Positions 37,111 through 51,000 of a stretch of DNA of 64,000 nucleotides are shown here, one piece after another (position 1 is the stretch's first letter; every line of letters starts with the position of its first letter). The notes below the pieces were generated by a model that did not search any database, was not told the DNA's origin, and saw only the letters and a list, made by a program, of their open reading frames with translations. The DNA comes from Brachypodius melanocephalos. Its lineage: Eukaryota > Chordata > Aves > Passeriformes > Pycnonotidae. The translations under genes and the position numbers were made by a program. The stretch is from positions 22,268,828-22,332,827 of the forward strand of contig VZSR01000520.1 of the NCBI GenBank assembly GCA_013398615.1, in the 5' to 3' direction.

Positions 37111-38790
37111 CCTGGATGATGGAGTCATTTTTATATTGCTACATTTGGCCTCCTAGTTTCACAGATGTCAGAATTATAGGGGAAAACATTAAACATGCAT
37201 GCATTTTGAGAGGTTAATGCACATGTACAAATGATGTGAGTCTTCTCGGCTTATTATCCAATTGAGCTCAACAAGTATGTTCAAATAATGTAGCGTAGCT
37301 CACCCTACACATATGACACCCTATACACATAACCCCAACCCTACATAGGGACAAGGGAAGGCTTTTCACTGCATTGTCTCACCAGCTGTAGACAAAGCTT
37401 GTCAGTTCTGTCTGTCATGCATTTTCTTTGCCATTTTTGAAATCACACTTCAGCTTCATCTCCATCTGGGGCAGAAGCAGGGGTGCTGTAATATTGCAAG
37501 AAAAACTGCTTTTTTAGTATTTTTAGCTTGATTGGATGATGAGAGCTATGAAAATGCTATGACATAAACTGGTCTTTTGATGGTTATGGAGAAAGTTTGC
37601 AGGTGCAATAGGCTGACCAACTGCACAGCAAAAAGCAGCTTAGGATGACAAGTACTACATTAGCACAGCTCATATGGGAAATGACATTTTTCTAACAGAG
37701 ATAGATATGCCCTGCATGCTGCAGCCAAATAGGGATTCTTCAGATCTGTTCTTTGGCTCTTTGAATATGTATTCAATTTTATACATGTCATTAGCACATT
37801 TTGTGTAAAAACAGGAGAAATGGTAAATCAAATTATGCCCCAAAATACAAATGTAGATCAAGAATTTGGCTGTGTATATGGAATTCAGAATTTATACGCC
37901 AAAAAATGAATGGGCGATGATTACTCAGTGTTAATTATGCTGAATTAAATAGTCCTTAGACCAGGCTAACAGTAATATTAAGGTATTACTTTACTTTTAT
38001 GAAGTATTAAACATTAATCCTATACTATTATCTCCCATTTGAATTTTTGATAATTTGCCAGATTTATACTGAGGAACATACATTCTCTTTACCCCTCATC
38101 CCTTTCAATTCATCATAGAACTGGAGGCAGTAAAAGAATTTCTGCTATTCTTTAACATGGACATGGTTATTTATCAGGAAGAGCAGGAACTGAACTATAT
38201 TCATCTCAAGATACAGTTGCTGATTATAGTAGAAATGAAAAAACTTTTGATTCTCTAGATATTTGCTGGGTTATTGCAATGAATCTGCTAGACTCCTTAT
38301 TGCCTGTATAAGCTCTACTACAAGTGCCTTGAATCAATTCTTTTCTAAACCCTCTCTTGATCTACTGGAGAAAAGTAACTGTACATTGAAATCAAACCAA
38401 TATCTCTTTTAACGTGTAAGATATTATTTTATTTTAAATTATGTCTAGTGAAAAATTAAAACTACTGTCTCAGAAAAGTAGCAAATGGACACTGGAATAG
38501 CAACATGGAAAACTGAAAACCAGCAAAAACTTTGTTCTGAAATATTCTCAATCATTACTGAAAAAGATCTTCCCTTAAGTCACCCACAGAAAGTACTCCA
38601 ATTAAAATTTAACCACACAGTGCTGTCTTTACTAAAATCATGTATTGCTAAGGAGTCTTACAGAAGCTACAATTTTTGTGTGAGTTCTAATACATCTATC
38701 AATTTCAACTGAACCTCATGGCAGAGCTCTAAACAGAATGACCTCTATATCGTTCCTAACAGAAGAAAATAAGTAAATATTTGCAAAATA
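37111..38790. other. Unique AT-rich sequence, no supported gene
   Basis: Nothing recognisable apart from short frames of chance length, for example the plus-strand frame ending at 38712, which has no splice context or family similarity. Confidence 0.5.
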
Positions 38791-38917
38791 TGGAAGACAT
38801 TCAAAAATCCCCTGGACATGGTCCTGGGCAGCCTGCTCCAGCTGAGGTTGCTTGATCAGGTGTATCAGATAAGAAGAACTTCAACAGTCACTTCCAACCA
38901 CTCTGAGGTTGTCTGAC
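38791..38917 (+). mobile_element. Short CR1 3'-end fragment, plus strand
   Basis: The segment reads in order ttcaaaaatcccctggacat, ggtcctgggcagcctgctcc, an 'agctgaggttgcttgatcag' zone, then tcacttccaaccactctgag. This is the hallmark 3' terminus of CR1 read in the sense direction. Only about 130 bases remain and there is no coding content worth noting. Confidence 0.85.
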
Positions 38918-41900
38918 ACTTTACAGGATAAAATTTCCAAATAACTGCTCCCTATTTTCCTCTGTTCTAGGATTTAGAACTGCGGTCTAGTCCATGTTTT
39001 TGTCTGAAATTACAATATTTTAAAACCATTTCAACCTTCCCTATCGTGGATGCACATATTTTTGTAAGGTGTCAAACCAAAGATTTCAAATTTTTTTTTT
39101 CCTATCTCCAATGTTTTTAAAATTCCTGTATATTCCAATAGTAGTTTCTGACAGTTTAACACAATTTAGTTACCCTGACTCATTGTCTACAGACAAAAAT
39201 TTGGCAAGCCACATCTCAAATTCTATGTATGTACTTCTGAACTTGGCAGAGCTAAACATAAGTGTAGAAGAATATGGACATCTAGGAGTCAATTCAATGT
39301 CAACTGTGAGAGCAGAATAATAGTAAATATGACTCTGTTCTAAATCAGATGTAAGCAAAAAATACTTTTTTATAAAATTTCTACCTTCTGATCACAAAAG
39401 GCTTTATTAAAGGAGTTTTATCATAGTCTTATTTTAAAAATGTAAAAAGCTGATAAGTAGAAAATCAGAGACTTGTTTGAAAGGATGCAAAAATCTACTG
39501 TTTTCTGGAAAGCAACAAAACACATTTCCAAGAATTGCACTCCTTTGAAGATTTTGCTTATGTGAGAGTCAGATTATTTAACTCCTCAATACATAGATAC
39601 TTAAAAGAGAAATGTCAAAGTGAGAAAGAATAGTAATAAAGTATTCTAATGAATTCCATCAAAGTGATAGAGAAAAAGTACAAATAGTTCAGCTTTGCAG
39701 TTTAGTCTAAGTCTACATCTTCATAATAAAAGGGAAGACTTTTTATCAAAGAAAAAATTATTTTGAACAGAAAAGTATTAAATGCAATCTTTATTTGAAA
39801 AATTACAGCTGTAGAGTTATATTTAAGTATAATCACTTTTTTTTTCTAAGATAAATACCTCCCTAGTTTATCTTGCAAGACACAAGAGGAGAAGTTTTAC
39901 CAACCCAACAGTTAACTTACAAAAAACGTTTCCTGAGATAGTGGATAGAATCTGCTCCTCTGGTCAGTCTAAACTTATTGATGCGATCAATGACTCAAGG
40001 AGCAGAGGTGTTTTGCCTCCATTTCATACCGGACAGGAATGGAACTATTTCTTTTTTCATCTGTAGTCATCAAGAAATTGTTGATGCAGGAAAAACTGAA
40101 ACCTATCGTTGCACTGCACTAAGTGCTAACAAGTATTTTTATTGCTATACTTTCAATTATTTTTAATAAAGCCATTTATAAACACATTTGGGAATTACAA
40201 GTCTCTTGAAAGCTAAATTGTGAGAGTACTACATAGATACACATTATTTTGTTTAATTTTAATAAACCTAACATCTACTGCTGCTTAATTTTATTTTCTC
40301 ATGCCATGTTAAATCTTTTCCTCATAGTTAATGCAATTTGAATATTACATCTCAGTCTATTTAAAAAACATAAAAGCCACAAATTTGTCCTGTCATATAT
40401 TTGGTAACATGTTTCTTGAAGTTTAGAATAGTTTTAATCAGCCTAGAACTGAAAACAGCTTCTTTTCCTTTCTTATTCTTAGGCTATATAACAGTTATGC
40501 AGCTGCTGAATTTCTGTAGTGCCCAGAAGTGTTATCATCACAGCCACTAAAAAGTGAATGAAAAAAAGAGAAATAAAATATATAAAACTTTAAAAAACAG
40601 GTCAGTGAAAATTTCTCAATATCATAAAATAAAGGATAGTCAGAGAAACAGAAACAGAATCTGAATTCTGGAGAGAGAAAAGCACATACTTAGAAAATCT
40701 TTTAAATCATTATGTGACTTAAATTTTCTCTCTAACAGGTCCAGACAGTCAAAACACGTTGCGAGTTTCATAATAAAATAACATGTGAGAAGATATGCTA
40801 CCTTTAAAAGCATAATCAAGAATAAATGACATATGTATGCTGTAAACAGCATTGTGGCAGATGGACGACAGTTCAACTGCACCCTCACTGAAAACTACAA
40901 GAAAATTCTAGAGTGTCTCTCATATCATATTTTTAAATTGCTTCACTACAGGTTTTTGCATATGCCACGTCTTACATCTTTCATGCTCAGTTGGTAATAA
41001 TACAGCATTATATTCTTTTAGCAGAGCACAATCAGTTGCTGTACCATCTTAAATATGAACAGCAGAACATAACTTGCTTACATTCTTCCCAAGACAAATG
41101 AACAGTGAGTGTTAAATAACGTGAACTGTTATTTCAGTTTTCTGCAGGCTTTTGTGATCTAGTATATTGTTAGCTTTGCACAGAAAAGACAAAACCATTA
41201 GCTATTTCTAATTAAGCCCTAAACAATCACTGCCTGATGATCTGAATCGTTGAATTCTAGTCATTGATTTAGTTGTTGCTCTTATGTCAATGGCCATCTC
41301 TGTGCACTATGGATAGATTTCTTTAACATCTAGGTTTATTTTTAAACTCAGCATTGTTTGTTATGGAAATTGTCACCTTTAGCTGTTGAAAAATAAGACA
41401 GAAAATGTTCAGCAATGTTCATGATTTTGTTAAGAACTGCAACTACTGGTTGCTTATAGATTAATTGGTTTATATGCTGTGATGCTTATATATGCCATGT
41501 AATATATATATTCTCACACTTCCTAAGCTGACAAATGGCTCAGAGGGTGGTTCATTACATTTTCAGTTAAGGGTAGCTTTGGGGTTTGCTTCGGTAAACT
41601 ATAATGAACTCAGAGCAGAAATGAAAGAAACTTACAAAAATAACAAAATACTATGCTGATAAACAAATTCATAAATAACATTAGGACAGAAGTAAAAATT
41701 TATACAGGGCAGGTGAACTTGTGTATAGTTCTGAGAAAGAATAAGATGTTAAAACAGTCCAATTTTGTTAACTTTATAGGCAAATTTGGGTTGGAGACTA
41801 AATGGGAGATTAGAAACATGTGGATTAGATTCCTTTGCTAGGAACATAATATAAAGCTTCCTAAAACTGCAGATTTAAGTCGTTCATTCCCTTCAAAACT

Positions 41901-43739
41901 TGCTGACTTCTAGGCTGGATGTTTTGACAATTATATTCAGCTTCCAATGAGTTGTCAAGCTAGGCCTGCCTTGTCACATTGTTACTAAGGTCCCACCAAA
42001 GAGTTCTAACACGTATGTCTGTTGTCATTTTCCTGAGGTATAGCAGTAAACCACCAGGGTAGAACGAATGGGAGCAGAAATGACTGGAGTGAAAACACTG
42101 ACTGAGGAGGGGAGGCCAATATATGTTTTGCCCAAGAAATATGTGAGACAACCACTAGCAGTCTAACGTGCACAAATCAAACAGGTGCTTGCAACCACTT
42201 GAAATGTTTTTCTTCGTTCTCTTGGAAATCATTCACTAATGCAGACAGTTTTCTTGAACTATGCAGGAGGGTGTCTACATCCTGCAGACTATAAACTAAC
42301 TATAAAGTCAAAGATTGATTAGTCAGTGTATTCAAGCAGAAAAAGTGAAAACTTCACTTGGCAACAGAACTCAGCTGTGATTGTGGAGGCCTTGGCAGGT
42401 TTGAGCAGAGAGGTCTTTTTCAGTTATTCTGCCTTTAGAAGGACTCTTGTCATCACATGCCAGATGGTCACAGGCATTGAGAGGCTGTGTATGACCACTC
42501 CTGCCCAAAAGCTTTTAGAGTGGTGTTATTTTTGGTACATTGAGACAAGTTGCAAATTCCAAGAAATGCTTTTCAGCAATTATTTCATCAGGCATTCCCA
42601 TTCCAACTGAAAAGCCACCACATTTGAAAAATAGATAAGGGTAATTTAGAATTGTGGGACAGGCCTCTCTCTAAGCTTTTTGGAGCCTCCATTCTTTTAT
42701 TTCTTCTGATAAAAGTTGTCAGCTCCTTAGTGGCATCCATTGCAAGGTGCCTTAGCAGAGGGAGGTGACTGGTGTGGCAAGAGAGAACTTAAAGTTTTAC
42801 TGTTCCTTCTACTTTAAGAAAAACCTGAATTTCAGGAAGCCACTTTTTGTTCACTGGTTAGATGTCCACAAAATCTGTCATGTTAGAAATTGTCTTGGAA
42901 GGAAAGGTACAGTAAAGAAGACAGCTGAGGCTTCTAAAGCCAGCTTTTTCTTTAGGTATTATATCAGTCAGATGTTGTGTGATGTAGGCTCATAGGGTCT
43001 TAAAGGACCAATTATAGACAACAGAGTTGTATCCTTATCCACTATATATATTTTATTAGGAACAATTCTAATGTTCCATTTTACAAGTGTCAGCAAGTTA
43101 ATCTGTCTCAACATCTTAAAAATTCACTGCTCTTGTTGCTGACTTTTGGCATCCAGGAGGCAGAAAATACCTGCTGAGTCCCATTAACTCAACTCAGTGT
43201 TTGTGGAAGGTCAGTATGGCAATATTTACTGACATGGATAGCATCTACAGCCTTTCCATAGTGCAAGTGTCCAAAGCAGATAAATGTACATTGAAGAGAT
43301 GTTTTATAGACTTTTGGGATGGGCCACGTAAACAGCAGCTGCATGCAATGGTCATGAATTCTTCTTTCTGACCTTGGAAACACTCTTAGCCATTACTAAT
43401 AAATTTTGTAATACATGTTGCTACTCAGACTATTTAGCCTATTTCCCCAAAAACTGGAAAGCAAGCTCTGATTTTGTTTGAGAATAAGACAGCCTGCAGA
43501 CTAGAATTAAACCATATTACATCTCTCTTTCTTTCCTGCTGGGGGGAATCAGTCATGAATGGCAAATTAAATGTAGATTAGTGTTTCTCAGCAGAGAAGT
43601 GAGCCTTTTTATTTTGCACGGTAACATGGTCTAGCCTTACATTTGCCTCAAATAACTGGTCAGTAGTAATATCTTCAGATTAAATTTGTATGTTTAATTT
43701 AATATATTACTGTTGTTCCTGCTGCTGTTGTTATCTGAG
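38918..43739. other. Unique AT-rich sequence, no supported gene
   Basis: No gene or repeat family recognised. A partial CTCF-like core (ccaccaggg near 42051) is too incomplete to call. Confidence 0.5.
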
Positions 43740-45480
43740 AAACCAAATCACAAGTCCAGGGAACACTGGAAGACTATTCAGCCTCCTAGGACTCAATTCT
43801 GAGCACGGGGGAATAAACTTCCCTGCTAGGTCCAGGTAGTAATGCTCTTCCTAATTTAATCCAGGATAGCACTGGACTTCTTTGTGCAATAATATTCTCC
43901 GCTCCTTTTCTGCAAAGTTGATTTCCAGACTCTAAAATGTTCATATTGTATCATTTGTTGGCTTTTCAAGATCTCTCTGAACAGCAGCACCCCCATCTAC
44001 TGTTTCAGTCCTCTCAGTTTTGCATCACCTGCAACTGCAGAGGGTGTGTTCTGTTCCACCACCCATGTCATTAATTAAGTTGTTACAGGATATTGATACC
44101 AGGAAAAAGCCTTGAGGTAAGCCATTAGTGACTGACTTTCTGCTGGACTTTGTGCTGCAGTCATTTAGTGCTGGCAGTTCAGCCATTTTTCAACCCACTT
44201 CATTGCTCATTTGTCTGAGCCATTCTTCATCAGTTTTTCAACAAGGTTGTTGTGAGACACAGGGTTGAAAACTCTGCTAAAGTTAAGATAAACCTCTGCT
44301 GCTCTTCTCTTGTCTGGTGGCAAGTTATCTTTTCATGCAGGTCAAGAATGATTACTTGTAAATCAATACTGCCTACTCCTAATCACGTTCCTGTCCTTCA
44401 TGCGTTTGTAAATGGCTTTCAGAAGGATTTGCTCCATCACCCTCCCATGGATCAAGGCTAGGCTGGGCTGGTCTGTAGTTCTGGTTCCCTTTTCTCATCC
44501 TTTCTCACAGTCCCCAGAAACCTTTACCTTTTGACACAACCTTTTCATGATAATCAAGAATCACCTGGAAATTACATCAGCAAGTTCTCTCAACACTCGT
44601 TAGTGTTGTTAGTGAAATCCCTTCATTTCCCACGGACTGTTTATGTTTAGTTGTTTTAAATGTTCGCTCATCTGATGCTCATCTACATAGCGTAAGCCTT
44701 CCTTGCTCAAGACTTTCCCAGAGATCTAGAATTCCTGCAGGCAACCCTTACCAGTAAAGATATATATGAAGAAGGCATCTTTCAGATCAGATCTCACCAG
44801 ATCATTTGCCTAATTCAGCAGTGGACTCACTTATTTCTTAATCTTCCTTTAAGTGCTGAATTATCTACGTAAACCCTTCTTGCTGCCCTTCACATCGTTT
44901 TCAAGCCTTGACTCAAGGTAGGCTTTTGCTTTCTCAGCCGCATCCCTGCACACTTGGGAAATATTTCCACATTCCTGAGTCTGTTCCACCAATTGTGTCC
45001 ATTTCCATGTGTCTTGGTTTTGTCAGCAGCTCCCTCTATCCAGGCATCCTATCTTTCTTGACTTTCTGATCATTGGAATGGAACATTCTTGAGTTTGGGA
45101 GAGACGAACATTGAAAAATCAATCAGTTATTCTAAACCTGTCTTCTCTGCAAAACTACCTGCTGTGGCATTCTTCAAAGCACATCTCTGAATAGGCCACA
45201 CTCTGCTGTCCTGAATTCCAGGATTATGAAATTATTTCCCTGGTTCCCTCTTCTCAAGATCCTGAACTTTAGCATTGCGTGGTGTACTGGATGTGGCTTG
45301 GATAGTTATTTGTCTTCAAAGTAGCCTTTTATTGGTTCTAAATCCCTTCAGGACACCAATGTGGATGAAGTCCTCTGTGAGTATCAGGGCCCATGACCAA
45401 GAAGTTTCTATCCAGTTATGACCACACGTTTTCCTAGTTAATTTGGAATATTGACTGGAATTCATGCAACTTGCAAATAT
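43740..45480 (-). mobile_element. Old diverged CR1 LINE, internal ORF2 portion, minus strand
   Basis: Read on the minus strand, this is a long relic of CR1 ORF2, upstream of the part seen at 20 kb. Plus-strand landmarks in the order expected for reverse-complement CR1 include tttgcatcacctgcaactgc (about 44019), cagccatttttcaaccca (about 44181), gttgtgagacacagggttga (about 44249), a 'ctgtagttctggttccc' zone (about 44473), a 'gaagaaggc' zone (about 44768) and 'catgaccaagaagtttctat' (about 45392). It has many substitutions and indels, so no frame survives. The characteristic 3' terminus is absent at the left edge, unusual for CR1, which normally loses its 5' end. Either a deletion or extreme decay removed it. 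Confidence 0.85.
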
Positions 45481-48004
45481 TTGCTGTTTAATGAGATACC
45501 TCTTTGAAGTGTATTAGTATAAAATTCGAAATATGCATGCATGAAACTCATGATTACTTGAAGTATATTGACCAATTGCACTGGCAAGCTACATATGCAA
45601 AAAAAATAACATATAAACAGGTTGATGTCTGCAGGAATGCTGTTATAATTGTAGACATTAGCTTTTCCTTTGTGATGATAATGTTTCTGTAGGTACCCAA
45701 AAGAAGATTTTCCTCCTAACAGAAGAAAAGGACAAGACAGAAAACACTTCTCTTATTTTCTTTCTCCTTGTTGCTTTTTAAACACATGATTTCATGATTG
45801 GCTGAAATTCGATCTGAATCTTATTCAGATTGCAGGAGACATCTCTACCAAAGTTAATATTTCCCTCAGAGTATAATACCAGAGAGCCTCAGGCAATGCT
45901 GTGTAACCCCCTGAAGCTCCTTGTACCAGGCTGTGTATTATGCAGACTTACATTTCCATAGTTCAGTTAACAAGTCAAAGAGACCTTGGTACCTTGCATC
46001 TAGTTTTGCACTCCATTGGAATAGCTTTAAGTGTTTCATTTTAGACTTTAAGCTCTTTGTATGCAATTCTATGTGCAAGTATTTGGCCCCCAGGTTTCTC
46101 CTTGAATCCGTCCTCCACTGTCTCTTCCTGCTCTTGTTGCCAGTGACATTTTCTACACCATAGCTCCCAGCTATCCCTCAACCACAAAGGTAGTTGAAGC
46201 AGCTTCCAAAAATACCAGCTCCCAGGAGCAGCCCTTCTGTGCTTAGAGTATAAAACAAGTCTCCATTCTGTGTAATAAATGAATTCATGATTCTCAATTC
46301 CCAGCTGACATTAATAGCAGCAAGGAGCAAGAAGCGAGTTAATGTTAATTTCTGCAGGTAATGCGTGGAAGCAGATAGGAAAAGCTGGAAAGGTCAACAT
46401 CTGCTGTCATGTAGGAAAGTTGCAATATTTGATTGGCTAGTAAATGTCAACACCATGTTCAAAAATCTACATGCTATCCTTTTCAATTTAATCTTAGCTT
46501 GCAGCACAACCAGAAATCATGCAGCATGTTTCAAAAACCCTTGAGTTAGAAAACGGGGTTGTATGATTGCCTTCCCATGGCAATAAGGCACTTATAAATT
46601 ACAAACTGTCATTTAATCAGCATAGTAGGTAGTACAACGCTTGTGACTTTTTATATCAATTTTCAGGGAATGCTGAAGAATCCATAATGATTATATACCA
46701 TAAAGAACTGCAGCTCCAACTGTTGCCATGGTATTATGCACTCCCCTTTTTTAAAAGCAGTGACTGGAATGTAAAACAGATGATGAATCTAATTGATTGT
46801 CCCCTGTAACTCACAGAGATGCTTTATTTTTGTCTCTGCTTTGTTCTGTTTTGTCTCACAATATATCAGACACAGAACTGCATTGTTTAGTACATTGATG
46901 GCGTTAATTTAGAGGAGAGCAGATGTACTTTCTAAAGCAGAAATATGATGACCAGCCCTAAACAAATGAGAATGAAAATGTTATCTTCTTTGTCTAGATG
47001 GCAAATAGCAGTGGCTGATGGAAAACAAATCCTCAGCTTATGTTTATGTAAAACCTTCTGTAAAGAACACGGCAATTTTGAACCAGAGGAAGCTAGAAAT
47101 AGAGGGAAGGAGAGAGTGCATATGTCCACATACAGCTAGCATGGCTGATTGTGTACAGCTTCAGAAGTAAAATGTGGCTGCAAGTTCATGACTCTAAATG
47201 TAGCTTAAATTACTGTGCTAAGTGTCATACTGTATTAGTTGTAATGCTGCACAATAAGGATGATTTGGGATTCAGGAAGCTTCATGTTTCTATTCATGAA
47301 GAAATGCCATGCCTTGTTATACCTGTCTTTTCTGGGCTTTGCTCCCTATCACCTAACACTGGCATGTTTTTACAGTTCCATGCCTTGCTTCAAATGTACC
47401 ATGACTTAACTTGCTCAATCCATTTGACACAGTGGGAAGAGGGAGAGCTAAAGACGAGCTACATTCTGTTCTTAGCAAACCAGAGACAGACTGTGATGTG
47501 AGCCAATGGCAGAGGAAGCAGAAAAGAGAGAGGACTGGCACATCTCATGAGTGTTTGGTGGTACCATCTCCACAGTGGTTATGCCTCCTTGGAGGAAACT
47601 ACGTGCTTTCAAACCTCCCAGCAAGTGACAGTAAGCTGGGGAATGGACTGTACTGATGTAAGAGAGTTACAAACCAGCTCCCAGAAGTTTCTGAGAGGTC
47701 TTGATAATTTTGTCAAAAATGCCTCAAAAAGAGATCGTTGAAGTATCTGATGTGGCACATTAAATTTTTTGGTATCAATTTTATGAGAGACCACCAGTAG
47801 ACAGCTGTGCAAGAATCCATCTAGATAAGCCCAAGATGCAGCTACTTTTGTGTATTGGCAGCATGTAGTACATGCTTAAGCAGAGGAAGTATGTCTTGGA
47901 TTTCTGTACATATTCACAGTGACCTACAGCCTGTGCATCTTTCAAAGCAGAGATGTAATTGAGAATGAAATCATGCAGCAGTTATTATCGGTTCAAAGAT
48001 CTGT
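45481..48004. other. Unique sequence; possible conserved noncoding patch
   Basis: No gene or repeat family recognised. About 46320-46760 has balanced composition with homeodomain-like and CCATGG-containing motifs and could be a conserved noncoding element. Overlapping frames at 47151-47812 on both strands are of chance length. Confidence 0.45.
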
Positions 48005-48030
48005 ATTATATATATATATATATATATATT
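48005..48030. repeat. (TA)n microsatellite
   Basis: About 12 TA units in a row; likely length-polymorphic. Confidence 0.95.
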
Positions 48031-51000
48031 CTCAAACTTGAAGATAAAAATCTCAGATGTTTAATTTTAAAGGACACTTAATACATATTTGTATTTTTCT
48101 TATCAAAAGCATATGGAAATAAGAAAACAAGAAAGCAAGAGTATAACTAAATTTCCACCTTTTTATTTATTTCTTCATTGGAAAGTCCATGTGACATATG
48201 ATGATTTTTAAAAAGATATGAAAAGTCAAACAAGTTATCAAGGCTTTTAAAATTCTAGTACTAATACAGATGATTTTCAAAGTTCCCTATCCTTTTAAGA
48301 TAAATGCTTATAGAACAACAACTATTCCAATATTAATACAAGATTATCTATTTTGAGAGTAAATCATGAAGACAAAGCGAGAATTACATCTACATTTTTG
48401 TGGTTACATTCTTGAGGAAAACAGTCTTCCACACACTCCTGACTCCCCTTTCTGAGGTCAACCTGAAGCAAAGTATCTTGTCATCAATATGTCATTGTAG
48501 TTGAAAGAACTATTCGGGGGTCCCATAAAGTGTTTCTTCACAGAGAGTGCCCACCTATGGCAATGCCAGTAAAGTTCTTGAAAGGATTACAAAAGTTATG
48601 CTGCAACACGCCACTGATATATTGGTTAATGTGAAAATAGAACTTCCTTATGTCCTTTAGACCTATCTAGTTATTTTAAGTTTCCTTTGTCTTAATGGCA
48701 TTGCATTTCCTATGGCCTTAGTGAAAAGCACCAAAAAGAGTAGGACTGAGCCTTTGGAACAAGCTTCTCTCTTATGCTGCCACTTATTTTGCCTCACATT
48801 TATCTACTAATACTTGCCAAGCCAGTCATGCATGGTTACACTATAATAGCTCCTCTCATCACTTGTCTGCCTTATCTCAACCACAATCACTGAAGCAAAG
48901 AATCTTAATCTACCTTTTAAATATAATTAGAGGGGTAATTTGTATACAAATCTACTCATTATTGATTTTCTTTAAAACACCCTCTCCCCCAAAGTTATAT
49001 ATAGTAGAAATGGTGCATCTGCCCACACCTACATTTAGATTGTTAACAATTCTCTTGAGCATCTGTTATACTGCTTCTGAACAGTTGGGGTTTCTTTAAG
49101 AAGGCACAAGGGACTTGACCTACACCACCTCAATCTTGGCTATTTAGGGGGAAAAAACACCTCTGGGAGCTATTTTTATATATGATGTCATATTGACACA
49201 AACTTATGCTCACCATTTTATCACTTCTTTCCAATTATGTTATTGATCAGTATGTGCTTTTATTCACTACTGGAACGTTATGTTGCATTTTTGTTTCACC
49301 ACTTCCCAATCAGACATGCTGACTATTAAAATGCCACAATTACAAAGCCCCTAAATCAGAAAAAAAGATAGGTGTCTGAACAACAACTAGAATGAGAACA
49401 GCACATCAGAAAATTAATCTGGGATATGAGAAACTAGTAGAAATTTTTATGATAATGTGTCAGAGAAACAAAAAATAACCAACCATATTTTTCTCTGGAT
49501 AACATCACAAATTCACAAGCAACAGAATTTGCTGAAACTCCAATTAAACAAAAGAGTTTAAACTGAAATCAACCAGACCAGAAGCTACTTTAATCTAAGA
49601 GAGATGAAGTCTGCTACTCCCAATTGTAAAATGTGATGAAGGAAAACACTGCAGAGTTTCTTTTCTCAATTCTCAAACTCTCTGTAATATATATTTTGAA
49701 AAATGGTTAATAGCTCAATAGCTTTTGAATTATTTTTCTTGCTGGTTACAGTGTGTAAGTAAACAGTGCAATGATTTCTGTAGAAGAATCAGTATGGACA
49801 TCCTTGTTGATTTGTAGGATAGATTTGCACAGCTAATAATTGCCTGTTAGTTTTCACCACAAATGACTCTAAAGCTCCTGTTCAACGCTGGCAAAAATGG
49901 AAAGAATACAGAGAGGGGACAGTAACCCTTTCTGCATGTTATTCCTAGCCCAGCCACACTCTGATCTGAAGAAATCATTTAAATAAAACCTAGCCAACTG
50001 GAAATTCATCTATCAGGTACAAAAGTTTAACACTTGGAAGCCTCTATTCTTGTGTTTGGAGAGGGAAAGGAAACAGCCTTAGCAGACTTGATAAATGAAG
50101 ATGGGCAGACATCCGTTCTTGTCTTTCACAGCTTTTCTGCAACATTAACTCTCTCAACACTAAAATCACTTTTTTTTCCTGCCTGACAGAAATGCCAGGA
50201 ATCAAGTGAATTGCTTACATGATTTAAGGCCTTTCTAAGGAATGTATCCGAAAAGTTTGCCAAGAAAACTCCAGCTTCAGATCTTTCTCGTGTGACAAGG
50301 TTTTCCATGGGGATCTGTTCTCTCTCCTACTGATGTTTTCTAAAAGTTTTAAAAGAGCTATTGAGGTAAAATACTGAAAGACATAAATTCTGGTAAAATG
50401 CATATAAAACACAGCTCCCTATACTGTTCATCATGCATGACTGTACAACTACAACTAAATGACTTAGTGCCCAAATAAGATGAGTTTTACGTGATTAAAT
50501 CTTATCTTTTGAAAGACAAATTTGGTACAGGTTTAAAAGTTAGTATTACTGAGTTTTCTGCCTAATTTACTGCTAGTGTTCTTTAAATAAGGTGTACCCC
50601 ATTACAACAGAGTATTTCTTGACTCAAAACAGCTCTTTCTACTTTAGTGGAGTGTTAGTGGAGTGTTGTAGGTTCTGCTAAATTAAAACTCAGACTTACA
50701 ACATATGTTACTTCAGAAAGGAAATACCAAACATGCACACCCAGTCTTGTCTGTTGCAGCACCAGATGCAATGGACATTGATATGAGACCAGACAGATTA
50801 TTCTGAGGGAGGATACAATGGAGCCTTTGGATGTATCAGATTCGTATTTTAGACTACCAAGTTGGAATTTCACAGATGACTTTAACACAGAGCAAAGGGG
50901 AAAATTTTTAATGACTTGAAAAAAAATCAAAATCAGTAAATAATAAAGGGGTATTTGAATTGTGTAGTATATGCATTATTTTGTTCATTCTCTTGAATAT

